DNA of 60,144 nt, taken from positions 1 through 60,144 of the forward strand of contig PIYN01000004.1 in the NCBI GenBank assembly GCA_003601775.1, given 5' to 3'. Each line of letters begins with the position of its first letter. The first letter of the stretch is position 1. This document shows positions 46,301-56,300 of this stretch, piece by piece. The position numbers were made by a program, and so were the translations under genes. The DNA comes from Candidatus Bathyarchaeota archaeon (lineage in GTDB: Archaea; Thermoproteota; Bathyarchaeia; TCS64; PIYN01). The notes under the pieces are model-generated. The model searched no databases. It had not been told where the DNA came from and saw only the letters and a list, made by a program, of their open reading frames with translations.

Positions 46301-48624
46301 TCGACCTCTATCTCAGCGGTAACCTCTCGAGTCTCTGCATCAACGGCTCGATGGACGTCTTCTATGGCTACTATGGACCGCCCCTGTACATGAACGTAAC
46401 CCAAGACTGGGCCGAGGGCCTGGTCTCCTACTACAACTCCTACCTCAACGAGACCATCTACAACGCGACGGAGGGGATGGTGGAGGCCCCGACGGTGAAC
46501 ATCACTCTGACGAACATCACCGAAGGGTCGGAGGTCATCGGGGCGCACATCACCCTCCAGGTCTGTGTCCAGGAGGTGGAGGGATACGAAGGCGCGATTC
46601 TCTTCAACCTGCTCTACCCGGCCTTTGAGATGGTCGATTGGTATGGGCCCTATGTGCTCTGGCTCCTGAACGCGGTGAACGATACCCTGAGCAAGATCGA
46701 CGGCCACATCGACCTCCTCTACACCCCATCCACGACCACGACGGACCTCTACATCAACGGCACCATCCACCTGAGGGAGATCCTCACCCAGTTGCTGGAG
46801 CCCGTCACCCCGCCGGGGTGGTGGCCCTACTGGCTGGAGGTCCCACCAGAGGTCAACTCCACCGTCCTACCCTGTCTCTGGAACCTCGTTGGGGTGCTCA
46901 ACGCCACCACCTCCTCCTTCCAAGATACCTCCCTCCTGATCTCCTACTCGAAGGACACTGGCCGGCTCGACGTCAACACGAGTTACACCCTCGACTTCGA
47001 GGCTATGAGGCGGTCTCTGATGGAACTCGTGCCGCCGCCGGAGGAATGCCTGCCGATGCCGGCGCCGATGCCCCCAATACCACTGGAGTTCTTCAACCTC
47101 GTGGAGGAGCTCCTCAACGGAACCTATATGAATATCACTTGGTTCGAGATGTCCATAACCTATGCGGACGGCGTCCTACAGGAAGACGTGAACTCCCTCT
47201 GGGAGGGGGACCTCAACGCCGCGGTAAACCGCATATTCTCCACGATATTAGAAGTGGTGAACGAGACCGCGTATACGCCACCACCAGCAGATGTGATGGA
47301 GTTCCTGAATGCTACAGAACTAGACCTTAGCGACTTCAACGTCCACGCCGCGATAGAGTGGAACTCGATAGAGGGCGGGATGAGGCTCGCGGCCTATGTG
47401 CCCACGGATCCGATAAACGAGACGAGCTTCTGCCTCACGAGGCTCTTCGGCCTCTTCTGTGGGATGCCCATCCCCAACGCTTGGAGCAAGCTCTCCCTGA
47501 GGGTGGAGGGCGGCTCTAATGAGACCTACGGGGTCCTTGTCTCATGGCCCGGCGGGGAGCCGATGCCCGACGTCGTTGACCCCTATGGCCGCTACGTGGC
47601 CTGGGAGAACGTCACGGTCTGCAGCGTCAGCCCCCTGGTCTTCACCCTCTCACCACGCGTCTTCGTCATCGAGACTGATAGGCCTGTTTACACTTGGAGG
47701 GAGACGGTGACGGCGACGGCCTTCTTCAGCGAGGCCGGCGTCCCCGTAGAGGACGCGACGGTGACGATACAGGTCTGCTTCCCCAACGGCACGACGTGGC
47801 ATGAGTGGGCCGCGACGACGGATGAAGACGGCCTGGCGAACTTCACCTTCCTCATAGCCCCGGAGCTGGAGGCTGGGACCTACACCATCTACGCCACCGC
47901 CTACAAGCCGGACATCGGGAACGCGACGACCTCGACGACCTTCGAAGTCGCCTTCCTCACCCCAATCTTAGAGGTCACCTTCGAGAGGGAGGGCTACTGG
48001 GATGGGAACATGACGATGGCCGACGTGAACGAGACGCTGAGGATGTGGGTCTGGAACGTCGGGAACACCACCGCCTGGGACCTCGACCTCTCGATGCTCC
48101 TTCCCGAGGGGGCGGAGTTCATCGAGGGGAACCTCACCGCTACTACGGACCTGACACACCTTCCCCCGAATAACAAGATCGGGGTCTGGGTCGTCTTCCA
48201 GGTCCACGACGACGGCCTCTACACCTTCTCTCTCACAGGTTCCTACTACGACGCCGCCCACGGCACCACCAGGAGCATAGAGGCCTCCATAGACGTCACC
48301 GTGGTCTTCGACCTCGAGCACCCTGTCGGCATCCTATCCTACACCTACGGGACGGGCTCTATAGAGTTCAACGTCACTTTGAAGAACTACGGAGACTCCC
48401 CGACCACTGTCCTCCTCGCCCTGGCGGGCCTCGACTCTCTGGAGAACCCACTGAGGCCTGACACCGAGACGGTGACGCTGGCGGCGGGCGAGACCCGGGT
48501 CATCACCCTGACCCTCGACGGGGTCTCCGCTGGCGACTACCTCTGCGAGGTCATCCTCCTAACGGGAGAGCCAAAGTACGGCGGCTACGCCCTCGAGTAC
48601 GCTACACAATCCGTTACGGTCTAA
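43315..48624 (+). CDS. Giant secreted protein (1769 aa) with N-terminal tandem repeats carrying DxDGxGxYD motifs
   Basis: Signal peptide 'IVSIFLLILLTASAFTSLAMTTTA'; six about 123-aa repeats; many N-glycosylation sequons; C-terminal MG2-like and CARDB-like segments. Confidence 0.8.
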   Translation: MRSGRIDMKTDYRKIVSIFLLILLTASAFTSLAMTTTADSPTESPNKTSDNINKGFSASITVIGDYGEDLDDDGLFDVLHVVVQIEVNETSEYRLELTDLLDAESNHISVGCSHDLFLYNHSSNYDNLILSGPYIHRSSLKPSHIYKIVLYDSKGNAVAEVSYVPLSRTYNYAEFDPPGAEFLYGEYEVVAINTDSDPNNLYDILWVKMLVWVYKPGGYIIQIPGPPPGTEPPPGELMGTYEQYVHFATQGEHPVTFTIHGAVIYRYGVNISRISKVLLYDYNYVLLDEHDELSFGSYNYTEFEVPSAEFTCNISDWGVDEDLDGQFDRLVVGVEVNVSYAGEYAVDISGLVDSEGGIIDISGGRCVYLDEGVSTVNVSLPGRAIRGTERNVTGLYQIQLHDENDWFLDEKHWANLTRQYNYTEFEEVALFTCNTTDWGEDTDGDGYYDQLILGAEVSIIDPGYYTFEALCLVSSENETLPISAPFQYGYFDPGIYWVNFTFDGELIFRQMRNITGVWCLRIWDGHFNFILHEKYNVSLSRQYNYMEFDPVTCFTCRTFDWGVDTDGNGLYDELVVGVELFVAESGYYALEAMGLMDDYGGYVDVSDRVEGYFEPGIYVVNLTFSGKPIYVSRLNVTEISEIYLLGPEYEIVDSKYDVPLSRGYNYLEFDPVTHFTCRVFDRGLDTDGSGLYDWLEVKVELNVTEPGTYPVIIWGLMDEEGHYLWLRNETDVSLDVGVHNVTILLYGPAIAYNRFNPVNITEIEIRAAETPEWSYWTSKWDVPLSRPYNYTEFDPPFTDFDVNLLVGPDGRVEAEGTMNATYIPGPPGITEYFDFSTLQFNDDLWWSNGSFTFYVPRAERGMYVPGLPIPVISGVDPDEFPLNSTYFSYYEVLSEGINRGEMNFTMILPPVYNVTFPFNASDLTVWGSFNGVDLEGGVHATLTANLTTLFPTLLGLPPLLNETTGLPFHLLLELSEGEYEGVLTFYLTEWWPLKLLDLYLSGNLSSLCINGSMDVFYGYYGPPLYMNVTQDWAEGLVSYYNSYLNETIYNATEGMVEAPTVNITLTNITEGSEVIGAHITLQVCVQEVEGYEGAILFNLLYPAFEMVDWYGPYVLWLLNAVNDTLSKIDGHIDLLYTPSTTTTDLYINGTIHLREILTQLLEPVTPPGWWPYWLEVPPEVNSTVLPCLWNLVGVLNATTSSFQDTSLLISYSKDTGRLDVNTSYTLDFEAMRRSLMELVPPPEECLPMPAPMPPIPLEFFNLVEELLNGTYMNITWFEMSITYADGVLQEDVNSLWEGDLNAAVNRIFSTILEVVNETAYTPPPADVMEFLNATELDLSDFNVHAAIEWNSIEGGMRLAAYVPTDPINETSFCLTRLFGLFCGMPIPNAWSKLSLRVEGGSNETYGVLVSWPGGEPMPDVVDPYGRYVAWENVTVCSVSPLVFTLSPRVFVIETDRPVYTWRETVTATAFFSEAGVPVEDATVTIQVCFPNGTTWHEWAATTDEDGLANFTFLIAPELEAGTYTIYATAYKPDIGNATTSTTFEVAFLTPILEVTFEREGYWDGNMTMADVNETLRMWVWNVGNTTAWDLDLSMLLPEGAEFIEGNLTATTDLTHLPPNNKIGVWVVFQVHDDGLYTFSLTGSYYDAAHGTTRSIEASIDVTVVFDLEHPVGILSYTYGTGSIEFNVTLKNYGDSPTTVLLALAGLDSLENPLRPDTETVTLAAGETRVITLTLDGVSAGDYLCEVILLTGEPKYGGYALEYATQSVTV
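43480..45693 (+). repeat. Six protein-level tandem repeats of about 123 aa, each ending in Y-N-Y-x-E-F
   Basis: 'TYNYAEF','SYNYTEF','QYNYTEF','QYNYMEF','GYNYLEF','PYNYTEF'; five of six start blocks contain a D-rich motif such as 'DTDGNGLYD'. Confidence 0.8.
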
Positions 48625-48715
48625 GAGCTTCCCTCCTCACTTTTTCTAAGACAAGGAAAGAGAGGTATTCCACCCCTCAAGTCTTTTATATAATTGTTGG
48701 GAGATAGATAGGATT

Positions 48716-51700
48716 GTGTCCGCTTTGAAAGAGAAGAGGTTTCCATCGCTCATCCTTTTGACCTTGCTCTTGACATCGATTGGCGCACCGCTGATCACCG
48801 TGGGCGCTGGAGGCTATGTCACAGGGAGCGGCGACGGACCGGAGGGCTCCCTCACTCTCTCCCTCTCCCTCAGTAAGTCTACCTTAAAGAGGCTGGAGCT
48901 CCAGACGGCGACGGCCACCTTCCTCAGCGACGGGGAGCCCGTGGAGGAGGCGAAGGTGACGTTCTACGTGGAGGACCCCTTCGGAGAGGCCTTCGCCCTG
49001 AACACGATTCTCACGGGCTCCGATGGAAGGGCCTCATACACCTTCAGGCTCCCCGAGGATGCTCCTGCACCTGGGACCTACACCGTCTATGCGACCGCCT
49101 GGAAGGCGGGGGTGGGGAACGCCACGGCCGAGCCCCAGAGCTTCACCGTCCCCCTCTTCCTCATCCAGTACGTCCACCTGAGCACCGAGACCCTCGTCAG
49201 GGAGTCCACTGCGCTCACCATCTCGGCCGTCGTGAGGGCCACCTGGAACCTCACCCAGACAGCCCATAGCGTCCTCCTTTACTTCCACCCCCCGATCCCG
49301 AGGTTCGACTACCCCATCCCCATGGAGTTGAACGAGTCCACCGGAGAGTGGTTCTACACCTGGACGCCCCACGCCTCCGACCCAGTAGGCCACTGGAGCC
49401 TGTGGATCGAGGCGGTGGACGCCTATGGCTACTCCCAGCTCTCCGCCCCCTACAACTTCACGGTGGAGAACTACGAGCCCAGGATAGACTCCGTCAGGGT
49501 GAATGGGGTCCCCGTTGTGAAGAACCAGACCGTATACGCCTACCCCGGGGAGAATCTGACCTTTGGGGTGGGGGTCGTTGACCTGGACGCGGAGCCTGGG
49601 GAGCTCAACGTCACCCTCTGGTCCCTCGTCGACGGGACCCCGACGCTGCTGGACGTCTTCCCCTACGACGCCTCCACGGGGCTCTTCCAGGGATGGATGG
49701 TGGCGGAGGAGGATACCACTCTTCTGATAAGGGCCACCAACGGCCACGGCGCCTACGACGAGTGGTTCCTCTTCCTCAACATCCAGAATAGGCCTCCCCA
49801 GTTCCACTGGGTGACCGTCGAGCCGGCCAGCTTCGACGAGGTCCCCACGACGGTCCACATCACTGCGAACGTGAGCGACGCCGAGGACGGGTATGACCTG
49901 CTTGTGGGCTACAGCATCCTCTGGCCTAATGGGACAGTGGACTCAGGGCACATGGCCTTCAACTCATCCACCCACCTCTTCGAGTTCGAGTACACCGTCC
50001 CAGCCGGGGCGCCCATGGGCGGGTATGAGGTTGTCCTCAACGCCACAGACTCGGCCGGGGCGGTCTCCGAGTACTATACAGCCTTCTCCTACCGCATCCT
50101 GGCCCCCATCATCTCCGACCCCTTGGTCAACGGGACGGTCGTCTTCGACTGGACTCTGGTTGTCCCAGAGCACCTGGTCTTCAGCGTCAACGTCACGGAC
50201 CATGACACCGATTACACGGAGCTGGAGGTCTCCCTCATCTTCAGGGCGCCGAATGGGAGCGACATCCTCCTTGGGGCGATGGAGGTCCTCCAGCACTGGT
50301 CTGGGACGAATACGACGAGGTTCGCCGCGACCTTCACGGCCTCTCCGGCCTACATCCTCCCGCCTGATCAGAGGTGGAGGGTCTACGTCAAGGCCGTCGA
50401 CGCGGATGAGAACTCCGTGACCTTCTACATCGGCACTGTGAGGGTCCTCAACACACCCCCGACTATCCATGAGCCTCCGTCCTACATGCCCACTGCCCTC
50501 TACAGGGTCAGGGAGAGCCTCTCGGTCTCCGTCTCCGTCACGGACGTCGAGAGCGGGTCGAACCTGAACGTGGTTCTATACCTGAAGTCCCCCTCCGGGA
50601 TGGTCACATCCAAGGTCATGACCTACTCGCCCTCGGAGGACATCTGGACCGCCTCCTGGACGCCTGGAGCGACCGCAGAGGCCAGCCGCACCGACTTCTG
50701 GCGCTTCTGGATCAATGCCACCGATGAGCACGGCTCCTCAGCCGTCTCAGACGAGTATCTTTTCGTCGTCCTGAACAACGATCCCCAGATCGTCTCCTTC
50801 AGGGTCATGGTGGATGGGAAACTGACCCCCTTGGAGCTCTACAGGATGAATAACACCCTGACGCTGAGGGCGACCGTCTACGACGTCGAGGCCCTCGCCG
50901 TTGAGGACCCCTCATCGATGCTCAGGGTATCGGTCACGCTGACCTCAGACGTCCACGAGTTCAGCTACATCCTCCCCTACAACACGACGACGGGGGAGGG
51001 GCTCGTCTTCCTCAAGGAGACCTTGGTGCCGAATGATGTCCCATATGGTGAGTACACGGTAAAGTTCAAGGTGGAGGACCTCGGCGTCACGCCTCCCGCG
51101 GAGGTCGAGATGACCTATCCGTTGAAGCTGAAGGTTCTGAATAGGAGGCCGGAGATCAGGAGTATACTCATCAACGGGATGACCTATGGGCGGATCGATG
51201 ATCCGCAGAATGTCTCCATCACGGCGAATGTGAGTGACTGGGAGACGCCCACGGCGAACCTCACCGTCACCTGCCTGGTGAAGTTCGTCAACGCCACCTA
51301 CTACCACGTCTACATGGAGGAGAACATGACCTTCCAGCCCGCCACCGGGCTCTTCAATGCGACCTTCGAGCTCAAGGACGAGTACCCCACCGGCGCCTAC
51401 CTCATCATCGTGACCGTCTGGGACTATGACGCCCTCCTCTACAAGACCGAGACGGGCGTCGCCTTCAGGGCCGCCCACTTCGACTACAGGTCCTACACCC
51501 TCGGCATAAAGGACCTGAGGGTCGTGACCACGGGCGTGGGTAGGGGGAACCAGACCATAGAGATCACGGCCCGGGTCCTCTACTACAACGGGACCGCCTG
51601 GGTCCCGCTGACAGAGGACGAGGCCGTGGCGCAGAACATCACCGTGACGGCGAACCTGATGCCGAGCTGGAATATCACGATAGACCCTGTCTACCTGATG

Positions 51701-53230
51701 GAGTACAACAACGAGACGGGGCTCTGGGAGAAGAGGGTCGTCGTCCCCGTGAACGCGACGGTGGGTGAGTACTTCGCGGCGGTCTCAGGCGGCGGGGTCC
51801 TCTCCAACGAGACTTACACCGTCCTCGTGACGAACTACGAGCCGAAGGTCCCGGCCTTCTACGCCGAGAACGCCACCTATAGGATGCAGCCCTATAACGT
51901 CACGGCCATGGTCGTCGACGCCGATAACTCCCCCTCGGAGCTGAACGTCTCCTTCGTCGCCTGGGCCCCAGGCTCGGAGCCCTTCATCGAACCTCCGACC
52001 CTCACAATACCCCTCGCCTTCACCCATAACATCACCGGCTCAGGCATCACATGGTACGTCTTCACGGGGGCCCAGACTCTTGGATTAGACTTGGGGGTGG
52101 GTGAGTACTTCGCCGTCGTCGTCGTCTCAGACCTCGATATGGCCGGCTTCCCGGACGAGTATGGGAAGAGCGCCAATATGACCCTGACGATCCTCGACGT
52201 CCCGCCCGTCATCCTCTCCTCCACGCTGAGCGGCGGCAAGACGCCGCAGCTCTTCAGGGAGGGAGACGCCCTCAGCGTCTCAGGGCAGGTCTCCGACTTC
52301 GAGGACTTCCTCAAGCCCGAGCAGCTCACCGTCAATGTCACCGTCACCGGCCCTGACTTCAGGCTCTCCAGGGAGAAGAAGGCGACCTTCTATGGCTACT
52401 TCACCTTCGACGACCTCGTCGAGATGGCTGCGGGGATGGGGAGCGGGAACTATACCGTCGTCATCACGGTTAGGGACAGTGATGGGGGCTCCGCGAGGGT
52501 CCTGAAGTGGTTCGCCCTGAACAGGCCGGCCACGATAACCGAGGTCGCCGCCTATCCCGCGAGCATCTACCGTGTGACCCAGAGCGTCACCGTCTCCGCA
52601 GCCGTGGTGAACGACCTCGACTGGGAGACGCCCGACGTGGTGGAGGTCTACCTCAACCTCATGAAGCCCTCCGGGGAGTGGGTGAACGATACCTATGCGA
52701 TGACCTGGAACGGGACCTACTTCGTCTGGACCAGCGACTTCGAGGGGGAGGACACCGGGACCTACACCGCCGTCGTCAGGGTGACGGACCTCTACGGGGA
52801 GGTCACGGAGTCGACGCCGGTGAGCTTCGAGGTGATGAACAACCCGCCGACCGTCACGGCGATCACCATCGAGGCGAGGACTGTGAAGGTCGGGGGGACC
52901 CTCTCAGGGTCCGTCTCGGCCAGCGACGTCGAGGGAGGGGTGAGCGTAGAGGTCTGCTTCCAGGGACCCGACGGGTGGCACAACGTCACGGCCCAGCCTG
53001 AGGGAGGGGCCTACGCCTTCTCGACCTCCACGGAGGGCTGGGCGCCGGGGGACTACGCCGTCTACGCCGTCGCGACCGATGGGGATGGGGCGACGACGCT
53101 CTACCAGGACCCTGAGGGCGTGACGCTGAAGAAGCCCCTGCCGATGATGCTCATCCTCGGAGCCGTGGGCGCGGTCGTCATCCTGGTCCTCCTGATCGCC
53201 GTACTCCTTTTGAGGCGTGGCGCGACGTAG
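48716..53230 (+). CDS. Giant surface protein (1504 aa) of Ig/cadherin-like repeats with C-terminal TM anchor
   Basis: Signal peptide; repeated 'NRPP/NNPP...I..V......V....V...AxVsDxE' modules; C-terminal 'MMLILGAVGAVVILVLLIAVLLLRRGAT'. Confidence 0.8.
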   Translation: MSALKEKRFPSLILLTLLLTSIGAPLITVGAGGYVTGSGDGPEGSLTLSLSLSKSTLKRLELQTATATFLSDGEPVEEAKVTFYVEDPFGEAFALNTILTGSDGRASYTFRLPEDAPAPGTYTVYATAWKAGVGNATAEPQSFTVPLFLIQYVHLSTETLVRESTALTISAVVRATWNLTQTAHSVLLYFHPPIPRFDYPIPMELNESTGEWFYTWTPHASDPVGHWSLWIEAVDAYGYSQLSAPYNFTVENYEPRIDSVRVNGVPVVKNQTVYAYPGENLTFGVGVVDLDAEPGELNVTLWSLVDGTPTLLDVFPYDASTGLFQGWMVAEEDTTLLIRATNGHGAYDEWFLFLNIQNRPPQFHWVTVEPASFDEVPTTVHITANVSDAEDGYDLLVGYSILWPNGTVDSGHMAFNSSTHLFEFEYTVPAGAPMGGYEVVLNATDSAGAVSEYYTAFSYRILAPIISDPLVNGTVVFDWTLVVPEHLVFSVNVTDHDTDYTELEVSLIFRAPNGSDILLGAMEVLQHWSGTNTTRFAATFTASPAYILPPDQRWRVYVKAVDADENSVTFYIGTVRVLNTPPTIHEPPSYMPTALYRVRESLSVSVSVTDVESGSNLNVVLYLKSPSGMVTSKVMTYSPSEDIWTASWTPGATAEASRTDFWRFWINATDEHGSSAVSDEYLFVVLNNDPQIVSFRVMVDGKLTPLELYRMNNTLTLRATVYDVEALAVEDPSSMLRVSVTLTSDVHEFSYILPYNTTTGEGLVFLKETLVPNDVPYGEYTVKFKVEDLGVTPPAEVEMTYPLKLKVLNRRPEIRSILINGMTYGRIDDPQNVSITANVSDWETPTANLTVTCLVKFVNATYYHVYMEENMTFQPATGLFNATFELKDEYPTGAYLIIVTVWDYDALLYKTETGVAFRAAHFDYRSYTLGIKDLRVVTTGVGRGNQTIEITARVLYYNGTAWVPLTEDEAVAQNITVTANLMPSWNITIDPVYLMEYNNETGLWEKRVVVPVNATVGEYFAAVSGGGVLSNETYTVLVTNYEPKVPAFYAENATYRMQPYNVTAMVVDADNSPSELNVSFVAWAPGSEPFIEPPTLTIPLAFTHNITGSGITWYVFTGAQTLGLDLGVGEYFAVVVVSDLDMAGFPDEYGKSANMTLTILDVPPVILSSTLSGGKTPQLFREGDALSVSGQVSDFEDFLKPEQLTVNVTVTGPDFRLSREKKATFYGYFTFDDLVEMAAGMGSGNYTVVITVRDSDGGSARVLKWFALNRPATITEVAAYPASIYRVTQSVTVSAAVVNDLDWETPDVVEVYLNLMKPSGEWVNDTYAMTWNGTYFVWTSDFEGEDTGTYTAVVRVTDLYGEVTESTPVSFEVMNNPPTVTAITIEARTVKVGGTLSGSVSASDVEGGVSVEVCFQGPDGWHNVTAQPEGGAYAFSTSTEGWAPGDYAVYAVATDGDGATTLYQDPEGVTLKKPLPMMLILGAVGAVVILVLLIAVLLLRRGAT

Positions 53231-53355
53231 TTTAGGAACTGATATCCCCTTTTTTCCTCCCTGAACCCTTAGGATTAGGGAGATGATTGTTACGGAAGGA
53301 TATTCCGCTAAGTCTTAAATATATATTATAGAGAAGGATCATGCAGTGAGAGGTT

Positions 53356-56300
53356 ATGAAGAGTCCTTGTGCTCTTCTTGCTTCTCTCCTCGTTCTCCTG
53401 ATCCTGACCTCCTCCTTCGTGGGAGTCCCAGCCCTATCGAGTTCCTCCACTGAGGGGTCGCATGGCCCTGAGGATCAGGGGCCGGTGGGGGAGGGTATCT
53501 CTGACTCCCCTGAGGGGGGTCTCTCCTCCAGCGTGCCACTGGGCGAGGGAGGGGGAGACCTGGATGTGGGGGGTGATGAGGGGCTGGCCCCCGGGTCAGG
53601 CGTCAGCGTTGAGGGTCCGATGGAGGCTGAATCGCCGCTGGGGGATCTCATCAAGATCTTCTCCGAGGGGGAGGTCGTCCTCGTCCGTGACTATGAGAAT
53701 CAGTTCGTCATCTTCGATGAGTGGAACTCCCACCCCTATGATGGCTGGGAGTGGACGGCCCCCAACTCGACGGAGGACAGCGACGACTGGATAGATATCG
53801 AAGTGGCTGATATGGACGGGGACGGCGTGGATGAGATCATCGGACTGAGGGAGGGGAGGACGCTGCATGGGGAGAGCGGTAAACAGCTCGTCGCGATCTT
53901 CGAGCCCAGGGAGAACCGGGACTGGTTCGACTTCCCCTCAGACGAACCCCGTAGAACCTGGTACTGGCATGGCCTCAAGGGCCATTTGAAACGCCTCGCC
54001 GTGGGGGACTTCGATGGCGATCTCGGGAATGATATCTTCGTCCTACAGAGGAAGCTCTCTGGACAGACCTCCGATCGGGTTTTCCTCGATCTACGGGGTT
54101 GGAATGGTACCAGGATTGGGTTTGACATCCTAATACTGTCCGACGTCGATCCGTCTCTCACCCCTAACTACGATGATGTGGCCGCCTGTGATATCGAGGG
54201 CGATGGCAGGGACGAGATCCTCCTCTTCAACAAGGAGGATAAGAGCCTGACCTTCCTCAGGTATACAGGAGAGCATCAAGCGGAGGTCGTGAAGACCTTC
54301 ACCCTCCCCTCCTATATACAATATGGTTCCATCGGTCCATCTTATGGGGTGAAGAGCTGGAGGGGCGCCGTCGCCTGCGGGGACCTCGATGGGGATAAGA
54401 GCGATGAGGTGGTCCTCTTAGGGAAGGATGAGGACTCGGACCCCTTCGTCTACTTCTATGACCCCCAGGGAGGGGATAAGTTCTTCAACGGATGGGCCAT
54501 TCTGCTCTTGCTCGAGAAGATGGGGGACTGCTTCACGGTCGGCGATGTAGACGCAGACGGGCTCTCAGAGGTCGTGGTCGTTAGAAGGGGCGAAATAGAT
54601 TTTATTGATACGAAGAAGACGAGTTCAGGCCAATTTAGTTGGGACCATAAACTGTACGACATCTCGGACTATGGGAGGACGGATAAGGGCTGGAGGGCAG
54701 TAGCGATCGGGGACCTCGACGGGGAGGACTCCGTCTACGCTCAGTACACGGGGAAGATGGCCAAGGTTACACAGAGCAACGTCATAGCGATCATCAACGA
54801 GCCGCCCTACGAGAGGGGGGTGAATGAGGGCTCGGCCTACTTTACCTCCTCAAGGGAGAGGGCGACGGGCGTGACCCACTCCTGCTCCGTCGGGGCCTAC
54901 CTGACCATAGGCTTCGGGGCGAAATTCAAGACCGAGATCTTCGGCGTTGGTGTCGAGGGCAAGGTCGGGATCGAGACCTCCTTTTCCTATGCCGTCACGA
55001 CCTCCCATACCACGGCGAGGGCGACGAGCGTCACCCAGTCCTTCTCCACGTCCGGTGAGAGCATCGTGGTCGCCTCCAACACCTACTACGACGTCTACCT
55101 CTACCAGATCATCGGTCCAAGATCCACCTGGATGGGGGGTGGGAGGTATGAGGATAGTGAGGACTCCATCATCTCTGTCAATATCCCCAGGAAGGTGGAG
55201 CTCCAGGGCAAGCCCCTCTCCGAGGCGAGGGAGGAGTGGCCCTGGTTCAACGAGCAGTACGGCTACCAGAGGCCCCAAGGGCCTGCTGGTCCCATCGTCA
55301 ACGGGAGGGTCTACACCTACCCGAGGCAGAGGCCCGACCTCCCATCGAATGCATACGTGCTTTATGACGGAGGAAACGACCCCATGGAGGTGAGATGGGG
55401 TGTGGAGGAGGGGATGGAGTTCGGTTGGTCCATATCGGAGGAGAATTCCATCACAGAGACATGGGAGGTTTCCCTTGGCGCACACTTTGAAGTTGAGAGT
55501 GAGGGTTACTATTTCAGCCTCGACGCGGGGATCACCCTCGGTTGGGAGACGACCCACTCGGTATCCATCACGACCTCCAACGTCGTCGGGTGCGCCGTCT
55601 CTGCGGTCCCCCAGGAACTTGGAGATGCGTACCGCTACTGGTATGTCCCCTACCTCTACTATGTAGCGGACCACAGGGGGATCTCCCCATACGCCTCCGG
55701 TGGCGAGTGGGACCTCTTCTACCTCGTCCTGGACTACTACGTCCTCGACGACCCTGAACATGATTATCCCCTGGGGGATGCCTACAAGTATGGCCTCGAG
55801 GTCACGCCCCTCAACGGGGAGACCCACAACGTGAACCCGGGGCATACGACGAGGTACCTCTTCCGCGTGACGAACCTCGGGGGGGAGGAGAATGACATAG
55901 ATCTGAGCATCGCCAGCATGCCCTCCGGCTGGACGGTCACCCTCTCCAACACGACGGTCCACCTCGAGCCCGGGAGCACGGCGGATATCAGTGTCGACGT
56001 CACCCCGCCCTTCGACGCCCCCGGCCTCACCACCCATGACATCACTCTCTCCGCCGTCAGCGAGCACTCCAGCCTATGCAACATCAGCCTCGTCCTCTCC
56101 ACCTTCGTGAACCAGGTCGCGGACGTCGACCTCAGCATAGAGGATACCTCCCACACCGTCCACCCCGGCGAGACGACGATCTACTACGTCTCCGTCACGA
56201 ACTACGGGAACTCCGAGGACACCATCTCCATCACCTCCTCCAGGCCGCCGCCGGAGTGGATCGTCTCCCTGAACGCGACGGAGGTCACCCTCGGCATCAA

